Positions 34,599 to 47,375 of a stretch of 64,000 nucleotides of DNA are shown here, one piece after another. The stretch is from positions 5,172,843 to 5,236,842 of the forward strand of contig NC_092044.1 in assembly GCF_003086295.3 (NCBI RefSeq), read 5' to 3'. Each line of letters begins with the position of its first letter. Position 1 is the first letter of the stretch. A model generated the notes under the pieces. It was not told where the DNA came from. It worked only from the letters and a program-made list of their open reading frames with translations, and ran no database searches. This DNA comes from Arachis hypogaea. Its lineage: Eukaryota; Streptophyta; Magnoliopsida; Fabales; Fabaceae. The position numbers and the translations under genes are program-made.

Positions 34599-34880
34599 TG
34601 TTACTTGATTATAATGGTTGCTGATTAATAATTTAATAGGAAATTAGAAGTAGTACTCTTTTAGTACTCCCTTGTTTTAGTCAGGCAATTTATTGAGATC
34701 TGTTATTATTAATTTTATTGAGTTGTACAAAGTTAGTTAGTTAAAATAGTATAGCCATATATATAGTTACTATTAGTATTGTAATTATTGTGATTTTTCA
34801 TTAATACAAGTTTATTACTTACTTTTATCTCAGTTTTTATGGTTATGTATTCTTCTCCGCTCACACATCAAATTTTTACG
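34599..34880 (+). mobile_element. Solo LTR, 282 bp
   Basis: The insert begins TGTTA and ends TTACG (probably a mutated CA end), with a perfect 5-bp target duplication agttc at 34594-34598 and 34881-34885. The interior has a TATA-like tatatatag and a Ty1/copia-LTR-like tail (ttcattaatacaagttt). The paralogous sequence at 23555-23575 has a single aattc and no insert. Confidence 0.85.
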
Positions 34881-36600
34881 AGTTCATATGTCAAATTTTA
34901 ATTTTGAATCTTTCCTAACTTTTCCGTATTGGCAATTTTTTTCCATGATTGAAACCAATTGAAATAAAAAGAGTTGGTGACAGAAGAAATTAGGATTCTC
35001 CATTATTATTAGTGAAATTGATTCATATTTTTTTTTTTAATTGAAAGAGACAATGGCGATGTTACATGCTTCTATTAGATTAGGGCGTGGCAGGTATACG
35101 TGGATTTGGAGTATAGAGTGTTGTCATTCTTAGGTGTTAGCTAAATGGATATTGGACAAAAAAAAATGTGTTTAAAGTTAGTGATTAATAAAAAAGAAAT
35201 TTATCAACTCTTTAAAATAGATTTGACTTGAGTTCTAAATTACAGTAACTAAATTTAAACATCAGCTAGGAGGATTAATACTGTGTTTATCGCAAAAGTT
35301 TTCAAGAATTTATGTTAAAAAGATTATATAGATACAAAAAAATTAGTTACTAAATTAACTATTTTATATTTACATATAAAAATATGTGTTGTATAATATA
35401 TTTTTAAATATATTTTATAAAAAAATATTATTTATATACAAAAATAAGTAATTAGCCACCAAAATCAGTTATTAATTTATTTGTGTATAAATACATGTGT
35501 TATTCAACTTATTTTTAATATGTATTTATATTTCAATATATATTTTATACTAGTAAATAATTTTAATAGTTAATTTTAGTATTCACTTAATATAATTATA
35601 TTTTATATTTTAATATATATTTTATACGAATAATTAATTTAATAATTAATTTTTAGTGTACATTTATTTATAAAAAACAAATTTATAGCAGAATTTTTAA
35701 AAATCTAATCATCTTATGGGTTTAATTAGCTAATATATACACTCTTAGGACACATGATAAGCTTACTAATATTTTAAATTTTTTTATTTAAGAGATACAA
35801 AATAAATGTATTAAAAACTTAAATTTAAGTGTTTTATATTTCCAATAAAAACTTTTTTAATTTGTAATCTTAACTTATATCTTTAGGACACATGATAGAT
35901 AAACCATTATCTTATCGCCTAAATCAAATCAGTATACTTACTTTCTTTTGAAGTCCCGAAGTTGATAAAATGAAAATCAAAGAGTAAAACTCCACTCTGC
36001 CCCTAATCATTTCGCTAACGCTCATTCCGTACCTCATCGATTGAAAAATGATATTGCGGCTCCTAACGATTAATTTCGTCAGAATTCTACCCTTCTATTA
36101 ATGTCTACGTTCAGAGTTAACGGATTTTACCTACATGTCATGTTAGTTGATGATGTATCAAGAAACCATTTCAAGGGACAAAACTCCTCCTGCCATGTAG
36201 CAGTACGCTATAGTAAAATAGGACAATTAAATCCCTAAAAAAATTTAGGAGACACTTAAACCCTAACTAATTTAAACATAGACACATAAATTCATAATGA
36301 ACTATGAAGTAGAACAAATATTCCTAAATTTCAATAAATCATTATATTTGCTACACTAGTTGTTGATCTTGGTTGGTGACAACCTCAGTTCCTTGCTCCT
36401 CTTTCTCTTTTTTTTTTCTATGTAAAGTTCTGATATGAGCACAGTAAAAGCTACTTCCAATATTATACCAGAAAAAGTAGAGTGGATTGTCCAGACAGCT
36501 TAAAAATGAAACGATTTCTGTTCATACTTAGAGCGGTTAGGTCGCTTACACCAAATGAAAAAAAGACAATGATCTAAATGAAACCTGCATAGAGTTGATG

Positions 36601-37227
36601 CTATTGTTGATTTTTACAAGTCGTATCCAATTTCTTAGCCACATCTCTGCCACCAAAAATCCTTCTATACCAAATATAAGCTCTTTCAAAGGAACCAATG
36701 TCAAAGAAGCCACACATGTCTATAGTTTCAGCAAATCTCTTTGCCCTTCTACTATCAAAGAAACCCTCTCTCACCTCAATAGAGTGCATAATCTCATTAA
36801 AATCTACCACTGTTAACCATGGTATTTGAATTTTCTCAATTAAGCTTATCAGGTGAGCCCATAAATCCTCTCTAATTTTCATGTTTAAACTGTCATAGAT
36901 GGCACTATACAATCATACTTTACTTCCTAAATATATTTTTACCGTAATGCATTGATCCATAATACTGATCACTTTGCAATGATTAACTGGGACATCGGAT
37001 AAAAACCAAATACCTCCTCTTTGACTTTGTGCTTTAGAGATGGCTATAGTTGAATAACTCAAATCACTCCAGAAAATTTTCAGTTTGTCACAAATAATAT
37101 GTATTTCTAACAAACAGATAAAAAATGGATGATATTTACAGATAAACACTTTACAGTTAACACGAGTCACCTTATTAGAGGCTTCTCTAGTATTCCAAAA
37201 CAAAATATTAAAATCACAACTATCCAA
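36601..37227 (-). pseudogene. LINE (L1-type) endonuclease fragment
   Basis: The reverse strand encodes the N-terminal half of an EEP endonuclease of plant L1 retrotransposons. ILFWNTREASNK (family: WNxRGxxNK) is followed by GGIWFL. After an in-frame stop at about 36910 come VVDFNEI (family: GDFNE), then FDSRRAKRF and CGFFDIG. The reverse transcriptase is missing. The piece directly abuts the truncated duplicated flank. Confidence 0.85.
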
Positions 37228-37479
37228 AAAAAAGTTAAATATAAATAATAAAGATGAGAATAAAGTATACCAATATCATGGCCTGGAATGGACCACGTAT
37301 TAAAATTATATCACTGCCGCCACCTTTCCCTGCTGCCGGGAGGCCCCGTTTCAACTTCATCACATTTGGAAGGAATTTGGCCTTATGCGTTTTGTATTAG
37401 AACCAAAATTCGAGGTCTTTACATGAGCACTCTCACACTCATGATGACCATATGCTCCATTTAAATTATTCATGCCTCC

Positions 37480-37672
37480 CTTTTTCAAAAAAGTCAAATT
37501 CTTTTTTTGGTTTTTTACGGTATTTTCAAGCCGGCAGGCTAATCCACCGTAGTACTGAGCTCCATTTAAATGTTTGTCGCTGGCCAATGGGTTGCTGCAT
37601 ATACAAAGCGGAATTCGAATTCCCGACACTCGCTTAAGCAGACCACTAGACCAACTTAACTTGGTTAAAAAA
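37480..37672 (-). mobile_element. tRNA-derived SINE
   Basis: On the reverse strand, box A tggtctagtgg matches TRGYNNARNNG, and about 30 nt later box B-like gaattcgaattcc follows. It is not a functional tRNA: no cloverleaf could be drawn. Confidence 0.6.
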
Positions 37673-38156
37673 AAGTCAAAGTCTTATTCCTTTGATTCAA
37701 ACCATATGTTGCCAACAGTCACCAAAAAAAAACCATATGTTGCCAACCCATTTCTTGTTTTCGAGCCACCATGAATTGCAAACCCTTTTGTAACATCTTT
37801 ATCTTTATCTTTATAGTAATACAAATGGGAGCTCATTTGCTGATGTGGCGTTCATACGTTGAGTTTGGGAGTTCATTTGCTGACGTGTCATCACTAGAAA
37901 TTTTAAGATTTATATTTATAAATCATAAATTATAAATTATTATTTGCTTAAGTTGTTATTTTCAAATTTTAAATTTAGATTGTTTTATTTAGGTTGTTAT
38001 TTTTTAAATTTTAAATTAAAGTCAACGAAATTTTAAAAAAAAAAGTAGTTATGATGCAAGTATAAAAGTACAAGTTATGAGAGATGTAAAGCACCACAAT
38101 TTAAAATACATTAATTCCTTTCTTTACATATATTCAAAATCTCTCTACTTATTCCA

Positions 38157-39270
38157 ATGGCTGGTATTCACAAAATTGCTGACATCAATCCTACAATCGA
38201 CAATTTGTGTGTACGTATACGAGTGATATGGTTATGGACACTACCAAGTTACGAAAATTCTCTATTGCCATACTCAATTGAGATGATTTGGTTCGATAAA
38301 GATGTGAATTTTCTACTAATATTTTTTTATTTTATTTTAAATTTGTTTGTTTATCTCCATCTAATTGTTCTTTGATTTTTGTTTATCAATTCTAGAGAAG
38401 AAAAATACACGCCTTGATACGATTACACCTACTTAATTGGTAAGTTTATTGTTTTAGAAAAAGTATAATTTATTTATAAATTTATTTATTTTATTGATAA
38501 TTTCGGCTGTGTTTTGATTTTTAACAAACTTATTGATAACAATTTTTTTATTTTAAATCATTTCAGATGTTGTTGGATATCTTGCTGAAATTGAGAGTGA
38601 GAGAACTCTTAAAAAGAATGGCAAATCTATTAAGTACACTATTATTAAATTAGAGATTGATGATGGGTAATCATATATTTATTTTTATAAATCTAAAATT
38701 TTTTATATTTTCATCTTTTTAAATTATTATTTAACTTATTTTTTTATGAATATTTTTATTAATATTATTAATAGGTAACAAACCTTTTTATTAAGGGAAA
38801 CATTTTTGAAAAAAATGCAATATTTTCTCCTCTTTGATTATTAGTAGTATCTAATTTATAAATAATAATTAATAATTAATTATAATTTTAGGATGTAGAC
38901 TACACCGGTGGTTTGCTTCCAACTTCAAAAGCTTCGTCAATCATTGAAGGGGAGAAAGTAAAAGGTGTTAAGGTATTTGTTCAAAAAATGAATTTTTTGT
39001 TTGTTTGTTTTCTCAAAGTTAGATCTTTATTTTATTAAAAAATATTATTGAGATAAAATCAAAAGTGAGAAGGAAGTCTTTAATTTAACGTAGTATTTTG
39101 TACAGAATTTGTTGCTTGAATTCTCCAATGAAGTTGCGGACAGTGATGAATCCGAAGTATTGAAAAATGCTATTACACCAACCAAGCGACTATCTTTGGA
39201 GTCGGAAGATTCGAAGGTGCAAGAAGATACCTCAACTTGCAAGAAGATCAAGATTGAGAATGAAACTTGA
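38157..39270 (+). pseudogene. RPA70-like ssDNA-binding protein relic, copy R1
   Basis: Exon-like blocks with GT-AG borders follow plant Helitron RPA1-like proteins. The first (38157-38303) encodes an OB-fold start, MAGIHKIADINPTIDN and VRIRVIWLW. The next (38569-38668) encodes DVVGYLAEIESE and IKLEIDD. Then come DVDYTGGLLPTSK (38893-38972) and a C-terminal block (39104-39270) ending KKIKIENET. The zinc-binding (DBD-C) segment is missing. A role in ssDNA binding during rolling-circle transposition is known for the family; this copy is internally deleted. Confidence 0.75.
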
Positions 39271-40878
39271 GAATTTGGATGCACATGTTTTAGAATCCCT
39301 TTTAGAGTATATCTAATAGAATAATGCTAAGTTTATTTTGGTGGAAACATTGTCTTTTCTTGAGTTGTTATTTATCTTTTGGTTCTTTTGGATTTTTATG
39401 TTTGGAATTTAGAATTTTTTTAAATATAAATTGAAGTTATTTAGTTATTATTTATGGTTTTATTTTTAATTCGATTTACACCATTGATATTCTGTTAATT
39501 TCTAATTTAGTATTTAATGTCATAAAGTTATAAATTTCTCATATGGATTATTGTTGATACAATTAAGTTAGTTATTGATTTTTAATGTGTACCTATTTTA
39601 AAAAGAAAATCTAATTATAATTTTTAATTAAAGTATTATATTAAAATTTTAAATTTAAATTCAAATAATTTTTTTTTGAATTTTTAAGTAAGCAATTAGG
39701 TTTGAGACTATTTTTTAAAATTTTATATAATTTATAAGTTATTATGCTAATTACAAAAGATTATATTAAAGTAAATAGAATTATCAATCTTATTAAAATG
39801 TGAGGTTATTTATATTATTTAAAAAAATTAATTTTTATATTTTTCTATACTTTAATTCTATTTCTAATGTTGTTTCGATAAAATTAAATTAATTTAGGAA
39901 ATTTTATTTAAAATTTTAAAATTTGTACTAGCTAATTAAAAAAATCTATTTAAAAATTTAAAATTTGAAATTCTAATACTAATTTTTAATTAAGTGACTT
40001 CTTAACCATTTCAATTTTTAAATTTAAATTTTTTTACTTACCACATTTATAAATTTTCTCTTTACTCAATTTACATTGTTATCTTTTAAATTGTTTCTGC
40101 ACAATAGACGTACTTTCAGTTTTTTCTCTCTTTTTAAATATTTTTTCTAAATTTACGTAATTTATAAAGTTTTTAATTTTTAGATTGTATTTAATTTTAT
40201 TTATTTTTATCGACAAATAATAGAATTGATACTATTTATGACGAAACTAATAAAATCATTCTTAAATTAACAAATTCCTATATTTTTGATGAACAATGAA
40301 CATTTAATTAAAAAATTTTATTTAAAAATTTAAAATTTGCACTAGCTAATTAGCAAACTCTATTTAAAAATTTGAAATTTGAAATTCTAATACTAATTCC
40401 TAATTAAGTGACTTCTTAACCGTTTCGATTTTTAAATTTAGTTTTTTTCATTTGTCACATTTATAAATTTTCTCTTTACTCCATTTACATTGTTTCTATA
40501 CAACAATAGAGGTACTTTCATCTTTTTTTTTTCTCTTTTTAATTATAAGCTATTCATTTTTAATTTTATTATTTAAGAAAATGAAAAAAATTTAACTATT
40601 AGTAGAATTTATTGACTGTGAAATTAAACTTTTTATTATTTGTTAAAAATTTTTTACTAGAATTTTGACATTAGAACTCATTTATTTAATAAAATAAAAT
40701 ATTTTGTGATTAAAATATATTTTTAACTAAAATTTTTGACAAAAAATATTTAAGAAAGTAATTTGGAGTATTACGACAATTCTCTCGATAAAATGTTTAA
40801 CAGATTTTTTTAAAAAAATAAAATAAATAAAATAAATCAAATATTTTCTTATTTTAAAAAATATATATTTTTATATTA
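39271..40878. other. AT-rich Helitron interior with a 414-bp tandem duplication
   Basis: A block around 39910-40140 recurs at about 40312-40545 (actagctaat at 39927 and 40341). It is otherwise non-coding. Confidence 0.65.
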
Positions 40879-41283
40879 TCTTTATAGTAATACAAATGGG
40901 GAGTTCATTTGCTGACGTGGCGCTCATACGTTGAGTCTGAGAGTTTATTTGCTTAGGTGTCATCACTAGAAATTTTTAAATTTATATTTATAAATTATAA
41001 ATTATTATTTGTTTAGGTTGTTATTTTTAAATTTTAAGTTTGGGTTGTTTTACTTAGGTTGTTATTTTTTTAATTTTAAATTATTTTATTTGTTTGGATT
41101 GTTTTACTTAGGTTGTTATTTTTTAAATTTCAAATTTGATTTAAATTAAAGTCAATCAAATTTAAAAAATTTTAGTTATGAGTCAACTATAAAAGTATAA
41201 GTTATGAGAGATGTAAAGCACCACAATTTAAAGTACATCAATCCATTTTTTTACATATATTCAAAATCTCTCTACTTATTCCA

Positions 41284-42360
41284 ATGGCTGGTATTCATAA
41301 AATTGCAGACATCAATTCTACCATCGACAATTTGTGTGTACGTATACGAGTGATACGGTTATGGACAATACCAAGTTACGGAAATTCTCCATTGCCATAC
41401 TCAATTGAGATGGTTTGACTTGATGAAAACGTGAGTTTTCTACTAATATTTTTCTATTTTATTTTAAATTTATATTATTTATATTTTAAATTTATTTGTT
41501 TATTCTCATCTAAACGTTCTTTGATTTTTGTTCATCGATTCTATTTTATTTTATTTTGCATGTTTTGTAGTTTTTGACAAGGAGGCAAAATAAGTTCTGG
41601 AAAAGAGCTGTGTAGAGATACTTGATCCACTCCTATTGGTAAGTTCTAACCAATATTTATTTCTAAAAACATTAGTGAAGATATTTTTAATGGTAATTTT
41701 TATATTATTTATTATTAATATATTATGTAATACCCTGCAGAAAGAAGATCTATGGGATACACCTACACTTTTTTTCAACCTAATTGACAAGACCTTTCTC
41801 TTCATCGTTGAAGTTCAAATATCTGATTATCCATATTTTTCACCTTCTTATAAAATTAAGAAGATGACTGATAATCCACATTTTTCACTTTCTATTAAAA
41901 ATCAGTTTATTTTTCTCTTCTTTGGTCATTAGTAGTATCTAATTTTTCAATAATAATTAATAACTAATTATAATTTTAGGATGTTGACTACATCGATGGT
42001 TTGCTTCCAATTTCAAAGACATCCTCAATCATTGAAGGAAAAAAAGTAGAAGGTGCTAAGGTATTTGTTCAAAAAATGAATCTTTTGTTTATTTATTTTC
42101 TCAAAGTTAGATCTTTATTTTATTCAAAAAAATATTATTGAGATAAAATTAAAGGTGAGAATGAAGTCTTTAATTTAACGTAGTATTTTGTACAGAATTT
42201 GTTACTTGAATTCTCCAATGAAGTTGCGGACAATGATGAATCCGAAGTATTGAAAAATGCTATTACACCAGCCAAGCGACTATCCTCGGAGTCGGAAGAT
42301 TCGAAGGTGCAAGGAGATATCTCAATCTACAAGAAGATCAAGATTGAGAATGAAACTTGA
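41284..42360 (+). pseudogene. RPA70-like relic, copy R2
   Basis: It parallels R1 about 3.1 kb downstream, with the same first exon (MAGIHKIADINSTIDN) and same C-terminal block (to 42360). Unlike R1 it keeps a DBD-C exon at 41745-41850 reading FFNLIDKTFLFIVEVQ and YKIKKM, but lacks the DVVGYLAEIE exon. The segment between has stops. R1 and R2 are therefore different deletion derivatives of one parent. Confidence 0.75.
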
Positions 42361-43550
42361 GAATTTGGATGCACGTATTTTAGAATCCCTTCTAGAGTCT
42401 ATATATCTAATAGAATAATGTCAAGTATATGTTTGTTTTGGTAGAAACATTATTTTTTCTTAAGTTGTTATTTTTCTTTTGGTTTTTTTCAAATTATACG
42501 TTTGGAATTTAGAATTTTTTTAAATATAAATTGAAGTTATTTGGTTATTGCTTGTGGTTTTATTTTTAATTCTATTCACACAGTTGATATTCTGTTAATT
42601 TCTAATTTAGTATTTAATGTCATAAAGTTATAAATTTCTCATATGAATTATTGTTGATACAATTAAGTTAGTTATTGATTTTTAATGTGTATTTATTTAA
42701 AAAAATCTAATTATAATTTTTAATTAAAGTATTATGTTTAAAATTTTAAATTTAAATTCAAATAAACTTTTTTTTTAATTTTAAGTAAGCAATTGAGTTT
42801 GAAAATATTTTTTAAAATTTTATATAATTTATAAGCTATTATACTAATTACAAAAGATTATATTAAAGTAAATAGAATTACCAGTCTTATTAAAATGTGA
42901 GGTTATTTATATTATTTAAAAAAAATTAATTTTACATTCTTCTATATTTAATTCTGTTTTTAATATAGTTTCGATAAAATTGAATTAATTTATAAAATTT
43001 TATTTAAAAATTTAAAATTTGTACTAGCTAATTAAGAAACTCTATTTAAAAATTTTAAATTATTTGCTTAGATTGTTTTACTTAGGTTGTTATTTTTAAA
43101 ATTTTAGGTTGTTTTACTTAGGTAGTTATTTTTTAAATTTTAAGTTATTTATTTAGATTTTTATTTTTTAAATTTTAAGTTATATACATATTACTCTTTT
43201 AAATCATAAATTATTATTTACTTAAGTTGTTATTTTTTAATTTTAAATTATTTGCTCATAAATTAAAATTTTTGAAAAAATTAATTTAAATTTATTAAAT
43301 TAAATAAAGATAGTATTTAATTATTTAAATTTTTCTAAGATAAATTTTATTTATAAATTAAATAACAACTTTTGTCGTATAAGATCTCTACCATGTTTAA
43401 TACGCATTAGTTATAGTTAAGAAAACACATTTTTTAAAAATCTGTTGATTTTTTTTATTTGAACGATATATTTAAAATTTTGAATATTTATTTTATCTAC
43501 AAATTTAATTCAAATTTAAATTAAAGCCAATCAAATATAGAGAACCTTTA
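42361..43550. other. AT-rich Helitron interior, no gene
   Basis: It matches 39271-39930 in part. It contains repeated ttacttaggttgttatttttt motifs (43070-43230), with no coding content. Confidence 0.6.
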
Positions 43551-43689
43551 TCTTTATAGTAATACAAATAAAAATCTTATATGCTAACGTGGTGCTCATA
43601 TGAAAATCTTTATCTTTGAACTCAATGTGGGTAACTTTATATGATTACACATTATGAGTATGTGGTTAATTTAAACCAATATACCGATG

Positions 43690-43930
43690 TGCACATACTT
43701 TCAGAATTATCAAGTATCCCACGAGATGGATTTAATTTTGTGAGTTTTGACACTCTCAATACTCTTGAGTTCGATTATACGTATTTAGTTGGTAAGTTTA
43801 TTGTTTTAGAAAAAGTATAATTCATGGATAAAATTATTTATTTTATTGATAATTTCGGTTGTATTTTTTACTTAACAAACTTATTGATAACAATATTTTG
43901 TTATTTTTATCCATTTTAGATGTTATTGAA
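43690..43930 (+). pseudogene. RPA70-like relic, fragment R3
   Basis: The frame reads IPRDGFNFVSFDTLN and FDYTYLV, followed by the same splice-donor context (ttggtaagtttattg) as in R1, then the start of DVIEYY. Only this middle portion survives, after the third 5'-terminal copy at 43551. Confidence 0.65.
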
Positions 43931-44927
43931 TATTATAACAACTTGAGTTTTTGAAAATTGAATAATGCGTTATTCAAAATTTATTATATTTGTTGAGAAT
44001 TTTAATTAAAAAAATTATCTTTTTAAAAGTAATTAAAATTAAATTTTATGATACTTTAAGTTTAAAATTCATTAAGATTTTTAAACTATTTTTATTATAA
44101 TGAGATATTTAAAAAAAATAAAAAAATAAATATTATTATTAATTAAAAGAGAATCATTTTTTTGGCTTTCGGTCAATGTGAAAAAAAAAAGTCAAACGTA
44201 GCTTATGGTTATCGTATATATATAACACTTCTTTGGACTTCATTCATTCATTTCACCGAATAGGATTTAAGAAAGAAAGAAAGGAGTTGAGAATGAGAGA
44301 GAGAGACAAAAGCTTGCATGAGACAATCATCAAGATGTTGTTTTTTTTTAAAAATACTTGGTTTTATCTTTATAAAATAAAATAAATAATTAATTATTAA
44401 TTTTTAAATTGTAACTATTTCTTTAATAAAAAATAATTTATAAAGTGTGTTTAAAATTTTATGAATTTTTTAATTTTTAAATTTTAAAATATAAAACATA
44501 TATGTATATAATTTGGTACAATTTTTGTTGTTGTTATTTTTTAAGTTATAATTAGTTTTTTTTAATATAAACACTTATACATATTAGATGAGTAAAATGA
44601 AATCTAAAAATTTTAATATTGACTTCAATGTAAATTTATTTATTTAGATTTGTTTCAATATTTTATTCTATAAATTTAAATTTATTTATTTTAGTATTTT
44701 CTATTTAGATTATTATTTTAATTTTATTTTATTATAAATATTTTTGTTATATTATATTTTTTTGTTCTTGAAGAATTTTAATTTATTGAGAAAAAAATTA
44801 TTTTCGGTGAATAAATATTTTTCTATCTTTTTATTTAAAATATTATTATTAATATATTAGTATTAAAAATATAAAAGATAAAGCATACTTAAAAAAAATG
44901 TATTATGAGATTAAATGATTTTATGAT

Positions 44928-46900
44928 TGTGGGTATTTGTCTACACGGGAGGCTGTGTGGAAAACTTTGGCAAACAAATTATTTGTCTTTTATTTATCCG
45001 AAAAACAAAATATCATCTTTAAATACGATGACAATCTTGAGAAAATCATGGATTAAGAGAAAGGGAAAGATAAAATGTTCTTAGCATGGATGGAGACCAA
45101 CAAAGAATTTGAAGCAGGTCAAACTTTAACGTATGCTGAGTTTTCAAATCAATTTGTTTATAATATAGAAGAAAGGAAATGATATCCATGCAAGAGAGAA
45201 TATTTTATTAGGAGATTAAACTATATTCCATCGGGTACATGTGATATATACTATATGAGAATTTTGTAATTATTCAAAAACGTTGCACAACATATGAGTC
45301 TATTATGATAGTTAATAGGATTACGTATCCTAGCTTCCAAGATATTTTCTATTTTATAGGACTATTGCTTGACGATAGAAAATTCATTGCAGCTATTAAT
45401 AAGGTTTGGTTATCAATTGAGAAAATTGTTTGTGATGCTATTGATATCTAATAGTGTTAACAAACCATATTGTATTTGGAATACAACTTAGATATTATTG
45501 GCTGACGGGATACTATATATAAGGAGAAAAACATTGAAAGCCAAGGTATTTCATTATATGGTAAATTATTATTGCATATAGGACTTTACTTGCTAAAATC
45601 AGTGTTTACCAATGGGCAACTTCATGTTGCTTTGTCAAGAGTTAAGAGTCGCAATAATCTAAATATTCTACTTCTAGATGAAGACAACAATCAGTGACGG
45701 ACCCAGAAGATTTTAAAAGTGAGGGCAAAAATATATATACTAAAATAAATTTTGTTAAATATTATTAATTATATAGAGATATAAAAATTAAAGAGTTAGT
45801 GAACACTTTCATTCTTAAAATACTATTCATTATATATAATTTATAAAAAAATAATTTTTATTTCTAAAACTTTAACTTAAAATATTTTAATTAAATTATA
45901 AATACCTTATTATCCTAACTAATTTTGTATACACATTTAATAATAAAAGACTGAATTAATTGGTATATTAGCACCTAATGATACACTAATATTTATAATT
46001 TGGAACTAGAATTATATATAAATACTAAAAAAATTAAATCTGTATACGAAAAGTATGTTTATAAAATAATAGAAACATAATTCACTATTTTTTCTTTCTT
46101 TCTTTTTAAAATAATTAAATTTGTTATATATTTTTTAATTTAATTTTGATATAATGTTAGATGAAAGATTTTATATATCTGTTTAATTATGTATTATAAT
46201 TAAAATATTTTTTTATTACTATTTCTAAAAATAAAAAATATATTCTAAATTAGTAAATTAATCAATTTATTTTAAAATTTTATACGCAACATAGGTACAT
46301 ATAATAGAACAAAAGATAAAAAATAAGTAATAAAAATGAATAAATCGAAAATAAAATAAAATATATAAAGTCACGAAGAAAATAAAATATTAGATTAATA
46401 TCTAAACTACAATTGTTTGAATTAAAATTTGCAATTGAAAATATCAAAAAGAGAAATAATGGAATTAAAAGATACATAGGGTCATGGAAAACTATATAAA
46501 AAATATAAAAAATTTAAAATTTATTTTTTGATAAAGAGAAGATGACCACTAGATAAGAAATAGAAAAAAAAGTAAAAAATATAAAAATACAAAGAGGGTT
46601 TAAGGGAATAAAGGAGTGACGACACAAGAATTAAATTTGATTAGGTTAAATAATAATCAAAATGATAGAGAAATAAAAAAAATGAATTTGGAACTTTAGC
46701 TAATTGAGTTTAATTTATTTATAGTGGGGTCATTTAAAATTTAAAGTGGATGCATATTATATATAACTATATTTTTTAAAAAAAAATTAAAAACACTGTG
46801 GGGGCAAGTGCCCCCTCTTCTTAACTAATGGGTTCGTCCCGTCCCTGACAACAATCCAAACTTATCAACAACAAATGTCGTATTCAACGAAATTTTTAAT
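44928..46900 (+). pseudogene. Helitron PIF1-type helicase relic A, split by a hAT element
   Basis: The frame from 44928 reads CGYLSTREAVWKTL, then FLAWMETNKEFE, LTYAEFSNQFVYN and REYFIRRLNY, the region before the helicase core in plant Helitron proteins. A C-terminal piece (45590-45690, continued at 46848-46900) reads SVFTNGQLHVALSRVKSR, the last helicase motif. Walker A and B are deleted, and stops are present. Positions 45692-46847 are a hAT-like insertion. Confidence 0.85.
45692..46847 (+). mobile_element. Non-autonomous hAT-like element, 1156 bp, perfect target duplication
   Basis: The ends are cagtgacggacccag and gggttcgtcccgtccctg, with an exact 8-bp target duplication acaacaat (45684-45691 and 46848-46855). 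The paralogous Helitron copy has the empty site at about 50210. The interior is non-coding. Confidence 0.95.
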
Positions 46901-47347
46901 AATAATCATTTTAGTAACATATTATGATTTATACTTTTGTATAAATATTTGTCGTAGATATAACTAATTTATTAACTATACTTTCAGACTTGAAATAAAA
47001 TGTGTAACATGGAGCATAACATCATATACCAATTATTTTTCTAATGAGGTTAGTAAAATACTTGGTTGTCGATAAATTTTCATTAGCCTTATAATATAAA
47101 GTTGTGTAAAATTGACATTCTACTATTACAGTTATATATATGTTCTTATTTTTTCATGTCTTTTTTCTTATAACTCAAAAATATTATAGACTTCAAACTG
47201 TTTCATTTGCATTTTACTTGAATAAAGATAAAACAACATATTAAATACGTTTATTATATAATGACGATGATAGTATTATACTAAACTTGAGAAATTTATA
47301 ATTATAAAATATTATTTTCGATTTATCATATCAAATTAAAATATAAT

Positions 47348-47375
47348 CCCGTGCATCGCACGGGTTTAACACTAG
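47348..47375 (+). other. Helitron 3' terminus: hairpin plus CTAG
   Basis: cccgtgc, loop atc, gcacggg form a perfect 7-bp stem, followed after a 7-nt gap by CTAG and a host T. This is the diagnostic transposition end of plant Helitrons. Confidence 0.92.

Larger units (their letters stand above)
33698..36455. other. Duplicated downstream flank of phosphatase gene 1
   Basis: It aligns with 22821-25800 throughout, ending inside the left arm of the long-TIR element. It lacks the MITE found at 24237-24880 and has gained a LINE fragment and a solo LTR. No gene is present. Confidence 0.8.
37796..47375 (+). mobile_element. Helitron-derived element with tandem 5' parts and complete 3' end
   Basis: The 5' end is TC (A precedes, at 37795), beginning tctttatctttatctttata. 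The 3' end is CTAG (47372-47375) followed by T, as expected for insertion between A and T. A perfect 7-bp hairpin (47348-47364) lies 7 nt before CTAG. The same 5' sequence (tctttatagtaatacaaat) recurs at 40879 and 43551, so the 5' part was duplicated inside the element. The cargo is RPA-like gene relics and a PIF1-type Helitron helicase relic. It is non-autonomous now. Confidence 0.8.

Noticed and set aside
37598..37672. Reverse-strand tRNA gene
   Set aside because: Box A and B motifs are present, but no cloverleaf or acceptor stem can be formed; SINE origin explains it.
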